Of a DNA stretch of 64,000 bases, positions 1-8,999 are shown in pieces (position 1 is the stretch's first letter; the number at the start of each line of letters is the position of its first letter). The translations under genes and the position numbers were made by a program. Below the pieces are notes generated by a model. It saw only the letters and a list, made by a program, of their open reading frames with translations, made no database searches and had not been told where the DNA came from. Origin of the DNA: Mycetohabitans sp. B8 (lineage in GTDB: Bacteria > Pseudomonadota > Gammaproteobacteria > Burkholderiales > Burkholderiaceae); the NCBI RefSeq assembly GCF_021991875.1, contig NZ_JAHLKR010000019.1:343713-407712 (forward strand), read 5' to 3'.

Positions 1-1288
1 ATTCGTCGACCACATTAAACAGACAGGCGTCGTCGCAGCCGTCGAGCAACTGCAACGCATTGCGCCACACCGACCTGGACAGTGTCGTGTCGTCCAGTCC
101 GACGGTGCTCTCGAGCAATCCCACTACAGCTGCCTCATACTGGTCGGGCCGCACGCGACGGGCAAGAGGCTCCAGCAACGCAAATTCGGCTGCATGATAT
201 TGCTGTGGCAGCAACACCAACGCAGTCGGCAGGCGCCGAAGCACAGGACCGAGCTGATCGTCCGGCAATGCCTCTGCTAGGCTACGCAGCTGCATATAAT
301 GCGCCGGCATGTGTTGCGCCGGCAGCAGCCATATCATATGGGCCAGTGCGCCAATTGGCGCCCCTTGATAAGAGCGGGGCAATCGCTGGACCCAATCTTG
401 CATGAGCCGGTGGTATCTGGCCAGCGTGGCTGATTCAGCCGGGTCATCTTCGCAAAATCCAGGCAGCAGCGTCACCAGTTGCTCAATCAACTCCGACTGC
501 GCAGGCACGTCCAACGAGGCAAGCCTGCTAACGAAAGCCGAGTATTCGCGCTCGAAGCGCGGCGGATCCAGCGGCAAGCATCTGAGCAGCCATGCAAGCG
601 AGGCCCACAACGGGTCATGCCCGGCACCACTCTTTTCGATGGCCACATGGACGAAGTCGTACATTGGCAACTGGTCTTCGGCTGGCAATCCCGGTATTGT
701 GCCAATCATACCTTTGCGTATTGGCAAGCCCGCATGCGTCGGCACCCGGCCCGCCATATCAAAGATCCGCTTGTATGCTTGCGCCCGGTATTGCCGGGGC
801 AATTCCGGTATTCGAGGCCACAGCACCTCGAGCGACGTAGCCCCCAACCTCGATTCGCCGATCCGTTCAATTTCATCCAGCAGTTCCTGCGTGCTGCGCA
901 AATCAAGCTGATGGACATTGTCAGCACGCTGATGACATAGCCAACTGCGTCGCACGTGCCATAGCGCGTAATAGGTACGCCGCGTCGTCGACGATAAACT
1001 GCCAATGTCGTCGAACGGCGTGTATGTTGCGATCTGCCGAATGATTTCGGGCGGCAGGTCTTGGAACGTCGTCGCGCGCCTCGCTGCGAAGCCCGCTGGC
1101 TGTTGTGCCGCGCGTTGGCCGGCCGACAGTGCGGCAAGCGCACCGCTCGCTGTTACACCCGGCGGCGCAGCGCCCGCAGCGCTAACTTGCTGTTGTTGCA
1201 CGCATTGGGTGACAACCGCATTGCACGCGTGGATTGAATCGAAATCCATTAGCTCACCAGAAAATTTTTCGTAGGGGACCACAGCCAT
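1..1288 (-). CDS. F-box-like domain protein, partial (3' end outside window)
   Basis: An uninterrupted minus-strand frame starts at ATG 1288 (alternative ATG 1249, with GGTGAG just upstream) and is still open at base 1, giving at least 429 codons. Residues about 75-118 carry an F-box-like pattern: FQDLPPEIIRQIATYTPFDD, then IGSLSSTTRRTYYALW with an Arg/Trp-rich end, matching the LPxE...I...L..D...L...R..Y spacing of eukaryotic F-boxes. Residues 120-429 are helical and leucine-rich, with recurrent LP-containing segments (LPRSY, LLPAQ, LPDDQ, RLPTA, LLPQQ) that suggest tandem helical repeats. In eukaryotes the F-box binds Skp1 in SCF ubiquitin ligases; Ralstonia GALA and Agrobacterium VirF are translocated F-box effectors. 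I infer a host-targeted effector. No signal peptide is visible and I found no hrp box upstream. The carboxyl end is missing, so total length and repeat number are unknown. Confidence 0.72.
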   Translation of the reverse strand, partial: MAVVPYEKFSGELMDFDSIHACNAVVTQCVQQQQVSAAGAAPPGVTASGALAALSAGQRAAQQPAGFAARRATTFQDLPPEIIRQIATYTPFDDIGSLSSTTRRTYYALWHVRRSWLCHQRADNVHQLDLRSTQELLDEIERIGESRLGATSLEVLWPRIPELPRQYRAQAYKRIFDMAGRVPTHAGLPIRKGMIGTIPGLPAEDQLPMYDFVHVAIEKSGAGHDPLWASLAWLLRCLPLDPPRFEREYSAFVSRLASLDVPAQSELIEQLVTLLPGFCEDDPAESATLARYHRLMQDWVQRLPRSYQGAPIGALAHMIWLLPAQHMPAHYMQLRSLAEALPDDQLGPVLRRLPTALVLLPQQYHAAEFALLEPLARRVRPDQYEAAVVGLLESTVGLDDTTLSRSVWRNALQLLDGCDDACLFNVVDE

Positions 1289-1656
1289 CGGCGGCTGCGT
1301 GGCCTCAACCCATATTAGGTCCTTGGCGCATAAGCTAGCTCAAACTACCTCGTCGGAGAGGGCAGCAAGCGGTCAGGCATAAGTTTGGGGCCGATATTGA
1401 AAAGACCCAAAATGCGCACGAAAATGCGCACGAAAAGGCGTGACAAATCGTCGCAGTGTCGGCCTGAAGGACGAATCGCCCTACCCCTTGCGATGTCCAA
1501 ATAAATGGCGAATATAACCGTTCGGTGATACAATAGCCTGCTGCGTTGCAGCACCTTCGCCGCCGCCATCGGCGCCGCGAGCCGGAAGGCGCGCCAAGCC
1601 TTCGCCAAAACTACCTGCGTTACCCAATGCAGTCCCCGTTATCGATGGAGTTACGC
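1289..1656. promoter_or_regulatory. Divergent intergenic region
   Basis: This gap separates the minus-strand F-box gene from the plus-strand cytochrome operon and holds no credible gene. A TACAAT hexamer at 1529-1534 is a possible -10 box for the cytochromes, about 120 bases before the start codon, but the hexamer 17 bases upstream of it is a poor -35. The 12-bp tandem repeat lies in the middle of the gap. Confidence 0.35.
1411..1434. repeat. Two perfect tandem copies of a 12-bp unit
   Basis: AATGCGCACGAA occurs twice back to back, in the gap between the F-box gene (minus) and the cytochrome operon (plus). It lies about 125 bases upstream of the F-box gene start. It could be a regulator site or a chance slippage product. 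No further copies are seen nearby. Confidence 0.7.
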
Positions 1657-2400
1657 GTGTCTTCTAGACGCCTCTTGCGCCCGCTGCTGGCTGCACTTCT
1701 GGCTGCCAGCGCAGGCTTCGCCAACGCTGCCAAAGAGCAAGCGAACCTGCCACCTCTGAACTCAATGGAAGCCCGCGTCGCCGCGTGCGCCGCGTGCCAC
1801 GGCGACCATGGTCAGGGCACCAACAACGATTATTTCCCGCGTCTTGCAGGCAAGCCCGCTGAATACCTGTACAACCAGTTGGTCAATTTTCGCGACGGAC
1901 ACCGCAAATACCCGCCGATGAACTATCTGGTCACGTACCTTTCCGACGATTATCTGCGCAAGATCGCCGAATACTACTCGAAACAACGGCCGCCGTACCC
2001 GGCGCCGTCGCAACCGACCGTATCGGCATCGACACTGGCGCGCGGCAAGCAGATCGCGCTAAACGGCGATCAGGCGAAGAATGTGCCGGCGTGCGTCGCA
2101 TGCCACGGCCAGGCCCTGACCGGCATGGAGCCGGCGATCCCGGGCCTGGTCGGACTACATGCCGACTACATCAGCGCGCAGCTCGGCGCATGGCGCTCGG
2201 GCGTGCGCCGCGCGAAGGCACCGGACTGCATGCACACGGTCGCAACACGGCTCAGCGACGACGACATCGCCGCAGTCGCCAACTGGCTCTCCACGCAACC
2301 CGCGCCGGCCAATCCGGTGCCGGCGCCGGCCCGCTCGTTGAAAATGCCGCTGCAATGCGGCAGCGAGCCGCAGTCAGCGACAGGAGACACATCGAGATGA
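1657..2400 (+). CDS. Di-haem cytochrome c (c4-like)
   Basis: This is a 247-residue periplasmic electron carrier. The GTG at 1657 is chosen because GGAG stands six bases before it and the protein then begins with a short basic stretch and a hydrophobic signal peptide (LLRPLLAALLAASAGFANA). Two CxxCH haem-binding motifs, CAACH (about residue 45) and CVACH (about 146), lie in two similar halves, as in cytochrome c4. Its stop overlaps the start of the tri-haem cytochrome in an ATGA, so the two are translationally coupled and probably act in the same respiratory branch. In-frame ATGs at 1627 and 1645 lack a ribosome-binding site. The specific redox partner cannot be told from sequence. Confidence 0.85.
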   Translation: MSSRRLLRPLLAALLAASAGFANAAKEQANLPPLNSMEARVAACAACHGDHGQGTNNDYFPRLAGKPAEYLYNQLVNFRDGHRKYPPMNYLVTYLSDDYLRKIAEYYSKQRPPYPAPSQPTVSASTLARGKQIALNGDQAKNVPACVACHGQALTGMEPAIPGLVGLHADYISAQLGAWRSGVRRAKAPDCMHTVATRLSDDDIAAVANWLSTQPAPANPVPAPARSLKMPLQCGSEPQSATGDTSR

Positions 2401-3695
2401 AACGCAAGACTCTTTTCGCGCTGTCGGCCGTCATCGTGGTAGCGGCCGCGGCACTGGTGCCAGTGCTGTGGTCCGGTAGCGACAATATCCATGGCGGCAG
2501 CGCGATGGCCGCGAGCCCGGCCGACCAGGCCGCGCTGATCAAAAAGGGCGAATACTTGGCACGCGCCGGCGACTGTGTCGCATGCCACACGGTACGTGGC
2601 GGCAAGCCCTTCGCTGGTGGCCTGCCGATGGCCACGCCATTCGGCACGATGTACACGCCGAACATCACACCGGACGAGCAGTACGGCATCGGTAAGTGGA
2701 GTTCGGACGACTTCTACCGCGCGATGCACACTGGTCGTGGCAAGAACGGCGAATTGCTGTATCCGGGCTTTCCGTTCACAAGCTATACGAAGGTCACGCG
2801 CGCGGACTCGGACGCAATCTACGCCTATTTGCGTTCAGTGACGCCGGTTGCGCAACCGAGTCGAGCGCACGAGCTACGCTTCCCATTCAATCAGCGCAAC
2901 ATGCTGATCGGTTGGCGTACGCTGTTCTTCCGCGAAGGCGAATACAAGCCGGACCCGACCAAGTCGGTCGAGTGGAACCGTGGCGCCTACTTAGTGGAAG
3001 GCCTTGGCCACTGCGGCATGTGCCACACGTCAATCAACGCGCTGGGTGGCTCAAATCAGTCGGCGGCATTTGCCGGTGGCTTGATCCCGCTGCAGAACTG
3101 GTATGCACCATCGCTCACATCGAGCAAGGAAGCGGGACTGGGTGACTGGGATCTGAAGGACATCTCGGATCTGTTGAAGACTGGCGTGTCGCAACGCGGT
3201 GCGGTGTTCGGGCCCATGTCCGAAGTTGTCCACAACAGCCTGCAATACATGACTGACGAAGATATCCGGGCAATCTCGACGTACCTGAAGACGATTCCGC
3301 AGAAGAAGGAAGCACCGGAGACGATACAGTTGGAAACATCTGTCGCGTTCGGCAAGGAACTGTTCGAGCAAGGCAAGAAGATCTACAACGATCAATGCGC
3401 GAAGTGCCACGCGGAAAATGGTCTTGGCTATCCGCCACACTTCCCGCCGCTTGCGAATAACCAGTCGGTGCAGATGCAGTCGGCCGTGAATCCGATCCGC
3501 ATGGTGCTGAATGGCGGCTATCCGCCGAGCACGCACGCCAATCCTGAGCCGTACGGCATGCCGCCGTTCGCGCACTCGATGTCGGACCAGGAAGTCGCCG
3601 CAGTGGTCACGTACCTGCGCATGGCATGGGGCAACAAGGGCACGCCCGTGTCGCCGCAGCAGGTCAACGAATTGCGCTCTGCGCCGCTCGACTGA
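2397..3695 (+). CDS. Tri-haem cytochrome c, dehydrogenase-subunit type
   Basis: This 432-residue exported protein has three CxxCH sites: CVACH (about 60), CGMCH (about 205) and CAKCH (about 334). That layout is typical of the cytochrome c subunits that take electrons from membrane-bound alcohol, gluconate or sorbitol dehydrogenases. The N-terminus is a hydrophobic export or anchor segment (about residues 5-25). The start codon overlaps the upstream cytochrome stop and follows AGGAGA at a good distance. No dehydrogenase subunit is encoded beside it, so the electron donor is unknown; it may simply relay electrons with the c4-like partner. A strong terminator follows. Confidence 0.82.
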   Translation: MKRKTLFALSAVIVVAAAALVPVLWSGSDNIHGGSAMAASPADQAALIKKGEYLARAGDCVACHTVRGGKPFAGGLPMATPFGTMYTPNITPDEQYGIGKWSSDDFYRAMHTGRGKNGELLYPGFPFTSYTKVTRADSDAIYAYLRSVTPVAQPSRAHELRFPFNQRNMLIGWRTLFFREGEYKPDPTKSVEWNRGAYLVEGLGHCGMCHTSINALGGSNQSAAFAGGLIPLQNWYAPSLTSSKEAGLGDWDLKDISDLLKTGVSQRGAVFGPMSEVVHNSLQYMTDEDIRAISTYLKTIPQKKEAPETIQLETSVAFGKELFEQGKKIYNDQCAKCHAENGLGYPPHFPPLANNQSVQMQSAVNPIRMVLNGGYPPSTHANPEPYGMPPFAHSMSDQEVAAVVTYLRMAWGNKGTPVSPQQVNELRSAPLD

Positions 3696-3717
3696 CCCCA
3701 CGCGGATCTCCAATCTC

Positions 3718-3751
3718 AGGGCGCGGCCGGAACCACGGGCCGCGCCCTTTG
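3718..3751 (+). terminator. Intrinsic terminator of the cytochrome operon
   Basis: The arms AGGGCGCGGCC (3718-3728) and GGCCGCGCCCT (3738-3748) pair over 11 bp around a short loop and are followed by a T-rich tract. The stem lies 23 bases after the cytochrome stop codon. Confidence 0.88.
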
Positions 3752-3883
3752 TCTTTATTATCACGCTGTTGTACTTACGCGGGGCACGCGACAGTCGGCC
3801 TGCCCTCGTGTCTTCAAGCTTTCACTGCACCGGTTCGCGACTGATGCGCGTTGCGCACCGGACCGGTGACGACACCATCCAAC

Positions 3884-5530
3884 ATGTCATTTGATTCTCT
3901 CGGCTTGTCCGAACCTCTGGTTCGCGCCGTCAACGAACTCGGCTACACGACGCCTACACCGATTCAGCGGCAAGCCATTCCGGCCGTGCTCGGCGGCGGC
4001 GACCTGCTGGCCGGCGCACAAACTGGCACCGGCAAGACCGCCGGTTTCACGCTGCCGATCCTGGAAAGACTATCCCGCACGCGCGTGGCATCGGGCAAAG
4101 TGCCGGTTCGCGCACTGATCCTGACGCCAACACGCGAACTGGCGGCGCAAGTCGAGCAAAGCGTGCGCGAATACGGCAAGTACCTAAAGCTGCGTTCGAC
4201 GGTCATGTTTGGCGGCGTCGGCATCAACCCGCAAATCGACGCACTGCGGCGCGGCGTCGACATCGTCGTGGCCACGCCTGGACGATTGCTAGACCACATT
4301 CAGCAGCGCACGATCGACCTCAGCAGCCTGCAGATCCTGGTGCTCGACGAGGCCGACCGGATGCTAGACATGGGCTTCATCCACGACATCAAGCGAGTGC
4401 TCAAGCATCTGCCTTCGCAGCGCCAGAATCTGCTGTTCTCGGCGACGTTCTCCGACGAGATCAAGGCGCTCGCAGACAACCTGCTCGATTCGCCAGCGCT
4501 AATTGAGGTGGCCCGTCGCAATACCACTGCCGAGACGGTCACCCAGAGGATCTATCCGGTCGATCGCGACCGCAAGCGCGAGCTACTCACGCACTTGATC
4601 AACGAGCACAACTGGTTCCAGGTGCTCGTATTCACGCGCACCAAGCACGGTGCGAACCGGCTCGCCGAACAGTTGACGAAGGACGGTATCAGCGCCCTGG
4701 CTATCCACGGCAACAAAAGCCAAGCGGCCCGAACCCGGGCATTGTCGGAATTCAAGGACGGCACGCTGCAAGTGTTGGTCGCCACCGACATCGCAGCGCG
4801 CGGCATCGACATCGACCAATTGCCACACGTGGTGAATTTTGAACTGCCCAATGTTCCGGAAGACTACGTGCACCGAATCGGCCGCACCGGCCGCGCGGGC
4901 GCGACGGGCGAGGCCGTATCGCTGGTCTGCGTCGACGAACATCAATTGCTGACGGACATCGAACGCCTGATCAAGCGCACGCTGCCGCGCGAGGTCATTG
5001 CCGGTTTCGAACCCGATCCCAATGCGAAGCCGGAGCCGATCCAGCGGCGCAGCCAGCCGGCGCGCGGCGCGGGGCCACGCGAGCCCCGCCGCGCCGGCGC
5101 CAAGCCACAAGCGGGTCAAGCGGCGAAATCACCGGCGGCGCCAGCGGCCAAGCCCCGCACAGGGGCAGCGACCCAGTCAAGGGCAGCCGCCACTCAGTCA
5201 CAACCGGGGGCGCCAGCCAGATCACCGGCGAGGGCAGTCGCCAACGCACGGCCCACACAGGCAGGCAAATCTCCATCGCCACACGCTGCGAAGCCGGGCG
5301 CCGCACCGGCGGGCAAGCACGGCGGCGCGGCGCCGCAGACCGCGCCGGAGCGGCATCGCGAAGCGGCCACGCCCCCGTCGCACGGTGGCCGTGACAAACG
5401 ACTGGCGCAAGCACAGGCGCGCGACGCACGGCAGCCGCGCGCATCCCAATCCTCGCCACGATCGGCGCGACAGCGCAACGGCGGCCCGGGTGCGCTGCTC
5501 GGCGGTGGCACCAAGGGCTCGTCGCGCTAG
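3884..5530 (+). CDS. rhlE: DEAD-box ATP-dependent RNA helicase, RhlE type
   Basis: This 548-residue RNA helicase unwinds RNA duplexes in ribosome assembly or RNA decay. The Q motif (TPIQ), Walker A AQTGTGKT (about 45-52), DEAD box LDEADR (about 154), SAT (about 185) and HRIGRTGR (about 330) are all present. Residues beyond about 370 form a long, basic, Ala/Pro/Gln-rich tail with repeated AAKP and PARSPA-like segments, as in Burkholderia RhlE proteins, and probably bind RNA. The start at [11 protein letters not shown] is preferred because it matches the usual RhlE amino end; an in-frame ATG lies at 3851. The stop overlaps the end of the convergent gene by four bases. Confidence 0.9.
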   Translation: MSFDSLGLSEPLVRAVNELGYTTPTPIQRQAIPAVLGGGDLLAGAQTGTGKTAGFTLPILERLSRTRVASGKVPVRALILTPTRELAAQVEQSVREYGKYLKLRSTVMFGGVGINPQIDALRRGVDIVVATPGRLLDHIQQRTIDLSSLQILVLDEADRMLDMGFIHDIKRVLKHLPSQRQNLLFSATFSDEIKALADNLLDSPALIEVARRNTTAETVTQRIYPVDRDRKRELLTHLINEHNWFQVLVFTRTKHGANRLAEQLTKDGISALAIHGNKSQAARTRALSEFKDGTLQVLVATDIAARGIDIDQLPHVVNFELPNVPEDYVHRIGRTGRAGATGEAVSLVCVDEHQLLTDIERLIKRTLPREVIAGFEPDPNAKPEPIQRRSQPARGAGPREPRRAGAKPQAGQAAKSPAAPAAKPRTGAATQSRAAATQSQPGAPARSPARAVANARPTQAGKSPSPHAAKPGAAPAGKHGGAAPQTAPERHREAATPPSHGGRDKRLAQAQARDARQPRASQSSPRSARQRNGGPGALLGGGTKGSSR

Positions 5531-6024
5531 TCGTGCGCGAGCATCGCCCGGATTTGCGCGTCCCAACGCGCAAGCACGGCGGCGCGCGCGGGCTCGAGCA
5601 ACTCGAACGTCACGCCGGCCACGAGCTGCGCATAGTCGACGCGCTGCCATTGTGCCGCCTTCAGCACGGCGTCGAACACGGTCAGCGTCGTCGCGTCCCG
5701 CCGGCGCGGCGCGCTCACGCCCAGGCGCACCTGATACCACGCGTGCTCGAAAACAAACTCGAGCAGTGCGTTGCCGCCGGCGGCAAGCGCCCGCGCGGTG
5801 CGGGAATGCGGCCACAGCGCGAACCGCGCGCCGTGGGCATCAAGCACGACGATTTCGCCCACGCTGAGCAGTGACGTGCAAGGCCAGCCGAGCGGATCGA
5901 CGGCGATCAATGAGGCCGCAAACGACGCTTTGTCATGCAGATGCGTGCCATTGAACCAAGCACGCAGCACATCGGGCCATTCATCGAATGCGCCCCGTAT
6001 CAGCGCGGTCCGCCGATCGGTCAT
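5527..6024 (-). CDS. Pyridoxamine 5'-phosphate oxidase-like (FMN split-barrel) protein
   Basis: This is a 165-residue cytoplasmic protein with no signal or membrane segment. The opening [20 protein letters not shown], the [17 protein letters not shown] region and the central beta-rich part ([19 protein letters not shown]) resemble small PPOX-fold proteins found in Burkholderia, whose substrate is undefined. I recognise the fold only weakly. It converges on rhlE and overlaps it by four bases, so the two transcripts may interfere. Start ATG 6024 follows a purine-rich GGAGAGGA stretch. Confidence 0.6.
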   Translation of the reverse strand: MTDRRTALIRGAFDEWPDVLRAWFNGTHLHDKASFAASLIAVDPLGWPCTSLLSVGEIVVLDAHGARFALWPHSRTARALAAGGNALLEFVFEHAWYQVRLGVSAPRRRDATTLTVFDAVLKAAQWQRVDYAQLVAGVTFELLEPARAAVLARWDAQIRAMLAHD

Positions 6025-6109
6025 CGTCCTCTCCGAGTCATGAATGACGGCCCGCGCGCAGCGGCGCCGACCGTAATCGTCGACCGAGCGCTGCCGTACG
6101 CCGTACTAG

Positions 6110-6937
6110 CTAGCGAAAGAATACGTGCTGCGTGATCTTGGCCAGCGGATAATGCACGCCGGGTTGAATCTTCGCAGGCAGGTCAAGCGGCTTGAGCAGC
6201 ATCTTCACGCACATGTCGGCCGACAGGTGTCTGCGCACCAGTGCGTTCACGCGCGCCGCCTTTTCTCGCATGTAGGCGCTGTTGCGAACCTGCGCAGGAT
6301 ATCTGACCGCGAACACATGTCGCAGCGCGATCTCCGAATCCTCGTTCTTGATTTCCATCACGCGGCGCATCAGCGCACCGAGCACCGCAAGGCGGCCATT
6401 GCCCTCGATCTGGTTGTACTTCTTGAAAAACTTGAAGAAGTACTTGTAATGCCGCACCTCGTCGCTGCGAATGTTGTCGGTGATCTCTTTGAGCACCGGC
6501 TCGTCCGAACACTCGTTGATCGCGCGGTACAATGTGGCCGTACCGGTCTCCACCACGCAGCGTGCGACCATTTCCAGCGCTCGGGTCTTTTCGAACGCTT
6601 CCAGCGAGCACGTTTTCGAATACTCGTCAAAAAAATGCCCGAATGCCAGGTCCCAATCGAACTCTGGCCAAACATAATTGATATAGGCTTTCAGCGCGCG
6701 GCCGTGCTGCAACTCCTCGTGTTCCCAATGCTGGTTCAACCATCCGGACACTTCCGGATCGCCATCAAAGAATGCACTAAGGTTACTCGTATACAAATCC
6801 GAGCCGCTTTCAATAAACGACGCCGCGCATAACAGCAGCAGCAAATCCTCGTTTACGGCGGCGCGCGAACGATCGATCCGCGACAAATCGATATCCTCGA
6901 TACGCCACGGCAACACAGTTTGAGTGTCGGTTTGCAT
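6110..6937 (-). CDS. Ferritin-like di-iron protein
   Basis: A 275-residue, mostly helical cytoplasmic protein. Start ATG 6937 is chosen because GGAGGAAAA lies directly upstream, although the frame is open further. EHEELQH (about 85-91) and SDEVRHYK (about 175-182) are paired ExxH-type motifs that, with glutamates in neighbouring helices, would make a di-iron site as in ferritin-like or fatty-acid-desaturase-like oxidases. The substrate is unknown. It is transcribed divergently from glpR, across a gap containing strong inverted repeats. Confidence 0.65.
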   Translation of the reverse strand: MQTDTQTVLPWRIEDIDLSRIDRSRAAVNEDLLLLLCAASFIESGSDLYTSNLSAFFDGDPEVSGWLNQHWEHEELQHGRALKAYINYVWPEFDWDLAFGHFFDEYSKTCSLEAFEKTRALEMVARCVVETGTATLYRAINECSDEPVLKEITDNIRSDEVRHYKYFFKFFKKYNQIEGNGRLAVLGALMRRVMEIKNEDSEIALRHVFAVRYPAQVRNSAYMREKAARVNALVRRHLSADMCVKMLLKPLDLPAKIQPGVHYPLAKITQHVFFR

Positions 6938-7068
6938 TTTTTCCTCCGAAGCCTGCGCGCCGGCACGCCCGTGCTCCTGTCCGCAGTACTTGATCCGGGT
7001 ATCGGTTCGCGACTTCTGCATGACCTACGTAATATCGGGTGCAGTTTAACGTGCCGCGCCCGACTCTG

Positions 7069-7099
7069 CTGGTCTGGAACAGACCAGGCAGTCGCCTGG
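7069..7099. promoter_or_regulatory. Overlapping inverted repeats between ferritin-like gene and glpR
   Basis: CTGGTCTG-gaa-CAGACCAG (7069-7087) is a perfect 8-bp-arm palindrome, and CCAGGC-agtc-GCCTGG (7084-7099) overlaps its right arm. The two could be alternative hairpins or operators. TATAAA at 7117-7122 is a possible -10 element for glpR just downstream. The gap (6938-7201) holds no gene. Confidence 0.55.
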
Positions 7100-7201
7100 C
7101 CAGTTCCGATATCCTGTATAAAAAGGACATTCGCTGTACATCGTGGGCGGGCCTTTACAATAGACGGACCCAGACCGCTTCGCGACCATGCTAACAAGAA
7201 C

Positions 7202-7981
7202 ATGACCCGAGACCCGCGCATCACGTTGAATGCACGCCAGCAGGAATTGCTCGATTGCGTTCAGCACGAAGGCTTCGTCACTGTCGAGAATCTTGCTGCA
7301 CGCTTTCATGTCACGCCGCAGACGATCCGGCGCGACGTGAACTGGCTCGCCGAGATGAATTTGCTGCGCCGCCACCATGGCGGCGTCACGTTGCCCACCA
7401 GCTCGGAAAACCTGGCGTATACCGCGCGTCAACGCATGTTCCAGGAAGAGAAGCGGCGCATCGCCGCGCTCGCCGCCAGCCATATTCCAGACCAGGCATC
7501 GCTGTTCATCAATCTGGGCACGACGACCGAGGCAGTGGCGCGTGCGCTCAATCGCCATCGCGGCCTGCACGTGATCACCAACAACCTGAACGTCGCGACG
7601 GTCATGAGCGACTATGCCGAATGTGAGGTACTCGTCACCGGTGGCATCGTCCGTCCATGGGACCAGGGTGTGGTCGGCGAGATGGCGGTCGATTTCATTC
7701 GCCAGTTCAAGGTCGATTATGCGCTGATTGGCATCTCGAGCATCGAACTGGACGGCACGCTGCGCGATTTCGATACGCGTGAGGTGAGGGTGGCAGAAGC
7801 CATTATCGAGCACGCACGCAGCGTGTTCCTGGTGGCGGACCATTCGAAGTTCGGACGCCCCGCGCTGGTGCGCCTGGGCCATTTGAACCAAGTCGACGCG
7901 CTGTTCACCGACGCGCCAGCACCTAATGAGATGGCAGAGGTGATTTTGGCGGCGGGCACCGACGTCCACGTCGCCAGTTGA
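7202..7981 (+). CDS. glpR: DeoR-family repressor of glycerol-3-phosphate metabolism
   Basis: This 259-residue regulator has an N-terminal DeoR winged helix-turn-helix (about 8-60, including the VTPQTIRRDVNWL recognition region) and a C-terminal sugar-phosphate-sensing domain (about 75-250) with the NLGTTTEAVARAL and NNLNVA phosphate-binding motifs. GlpR represses glycerol-3-phosphate genes until the inducer binds. It precedes glpD and glpK in the same direction, and a sequence matching the E. coli GlpR operator lies upstream of glpD. Start ATG 7202 is the one that gives the standard MTRDPRITLNARQ opening. Confidence 0.9.
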   Translation: MTRDPRITLNARQQELLDCVQHEGFVTVENLAARFHVTPQTIRRDVNWLAEMNLLRRHHGGVTLPTSSENLAYTARQRMFQEEKRRIAALAASHIPDQASLFINLGTTTEAVARALNRHRGLHVITNNLNVATVMSDYAECEVLVTGGIVRPWDQGVVGEMAVDFIRQFKVDYALIGISSIELDGTLRDFDTREVRVAEAIIEHARSVFLVADHSKFGRPALVRLGHLNQVDALFTDAPAPNEMAEVILAAGTDVHVAS

Positions 7982-8245
7982 ATCCGGCGACGCACGCCAC
8001 GAGCATTTCACGAGTGCATGAGCGCCGTCGCCCAGTCTGCTTGTCCATCACCTTCAATGTTGCACCGCAAGTTGCAACGCTGCGATGCTCGGCTAAAATG
8101 CAAGTTCCCGGAGCTCATAGTGCGCGTGGCCGCTACGTACACAGCGAGCGCCAGGAAGCCTGCCCGCTCGTGCCCATCAGCCGATTCGTCGCCTGCTGCC
8201 GAAGGGTTCGCAATGACCGCTGAGCCGGTCCTCTGGAGAACGACG

Positions 8246-8443
8246 ATGCTGAGTCCGCATGAATTCGCCACACTTTTGCTAGTGAAGGACGCGCCGAAAC
8301 AGGTGGACATGAACCGAGAAGAGTTGGGCGCCCTTCTCGACCGCCAAATGGTTGAGCTCGAGAAACTGGCGACCGGCCAGCAACGGCTCCGCGTGACCGA
8401 GACGGGCGATACCGCGCTGCGCGCGGTCAAGCACTACCCGTAA
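8246..8443 (+). CDS. Small conserved hypothetical protein
   Basis: A 65-residue soluble protein beginning MLSPHEFATLLLVKDAPKQV, with GGAGA seven bases before the ATG. The amphipathic helix MNREELGALLDRQMVELEKL and a short C-terminal segment suggest a compact helical regulator. I have the impression that similar short proteins exist in Burkholderia, but I do not know their function. It sits alone between glpR and the glpD promoter. In-frame starts further up (8018, 8213) would add sequence with no recognisable features and poor ribosome-binding sites. Confidence 0.6.
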   Translation: MLSPHEFATLLLVKDAPKQVDMNREELGALLDRQMVELEKLATGQQRLRVTETGDTALRAVKHYP

Positions 8444-8964
8444 GTCCATTTGCCGCTGCAACACCGGTCAACCGATGGACGCCGCGCCCGCGGCGTCCGG
8501 CGCGCGCGCCGCCGGCATACCCTCCAATCCCCTGTCGCCGTTCGGCGCGCGATGATGGCGCTCGTGCGGCATTTTTGACCGTTGCGCTTTCCCACTCTCC
8601 CGTTTACTTCATACAGTGACCGGCGTCGTGATCGGGTACCGCAAGCGCCGCGCGCGCATGCTCCAGCACGGCACGCGCCTCACCACCATCGCTGCCGCGG
8701 GCGCGCTCGAGCGCTGAAGACCGTCATCGCCGCCCCCGGGCATCATCTCGGCGATGCCCACCTCTCCACCCTAGCGGCTCGCATCACGCGGCGGCCAATT
8801 ACCGTCCCAGCGTCGGGCATCATCCGGCGGCCGGCCATCGCCCCAGGCGGGACACCACTCGGCGGCCAGGCACCGCCCCAACCCAGAACACCACCCAGCG
8901 CCCGGGCATGTGCGCTAAACGTCCCTTCCGTTGCCTGGACGCCCGTCGTTCCAGCACTTATTTG
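8444..8964. other. Gene-free GC-rich gap between the small ORF and the glpD promoter
   Basis: About 520 bases with no credible gene. The middle (8730-8920) has degenerate repeats of CGGCGG/CATC-type sequence, and its translations are proline/arginine-rich and low in complexity. It is the place where a glycerol facilitator gene or its remnant might be expected, but I see no aquaporin NPA motif in any frame. Confidence 0.5.
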
Positions 8965-8970
8965 AATCCC

Positions 8971-8999
8971 TTGATATTTTCAAGTTTATTAGCTAAATT
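8971..8999 (+). promoter_or_regulatory. Predicted sigma-70 promoter of glpD-glpK
   Basis: TTGATA (8971-8976) and TAAATT (8994-8999) are separated by exactly 17 bases in an AT-rich island that contrasts with its GC-rich surroundings. The GlpR-type operator overlaps the -10 box, and the glpD start codon is about 90 bases downstream. Confidence 0.75.

Noticed and set aside
402..940. Two overlapping plus-strand reading frames of 169 and 153 codons at the left end
   Set aside because: They are shadows of the minus-strand F-box gene: composition is Ser/Arg-rich without domain features, while the opposite strand reads as a coherent helical protein for over 420 codons.
1289..1540. Possible hrpII box upstream of the F-box gene
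   Set aside because: CGAA elements on the plus strand do not occur at the required 16-base spacing; no box could be supported.
5222..5815. Minus-strand frame of 197 codons opposite the RhlE tail
   Set aside because: Arises from the low-complexity GC-rich tail of rhlE; Arg/Ala-only composition.
8535..8565. TTCG-N16-CTCG resembling an hrpII box
   Set aside because: One mismatch, GC-rich surroundings, no suitable -10 and no credible gene behind it.
8582..8965. 127-codon plus-strand frame in the gap before glpD
   Set aside because: Pro/Arg/His-rich low-complexity translation, no ribosome-binding site and no recognisable family; a short stretch near 8620-8717 vaguely resembles a membrane-protein linker but is too little to call.
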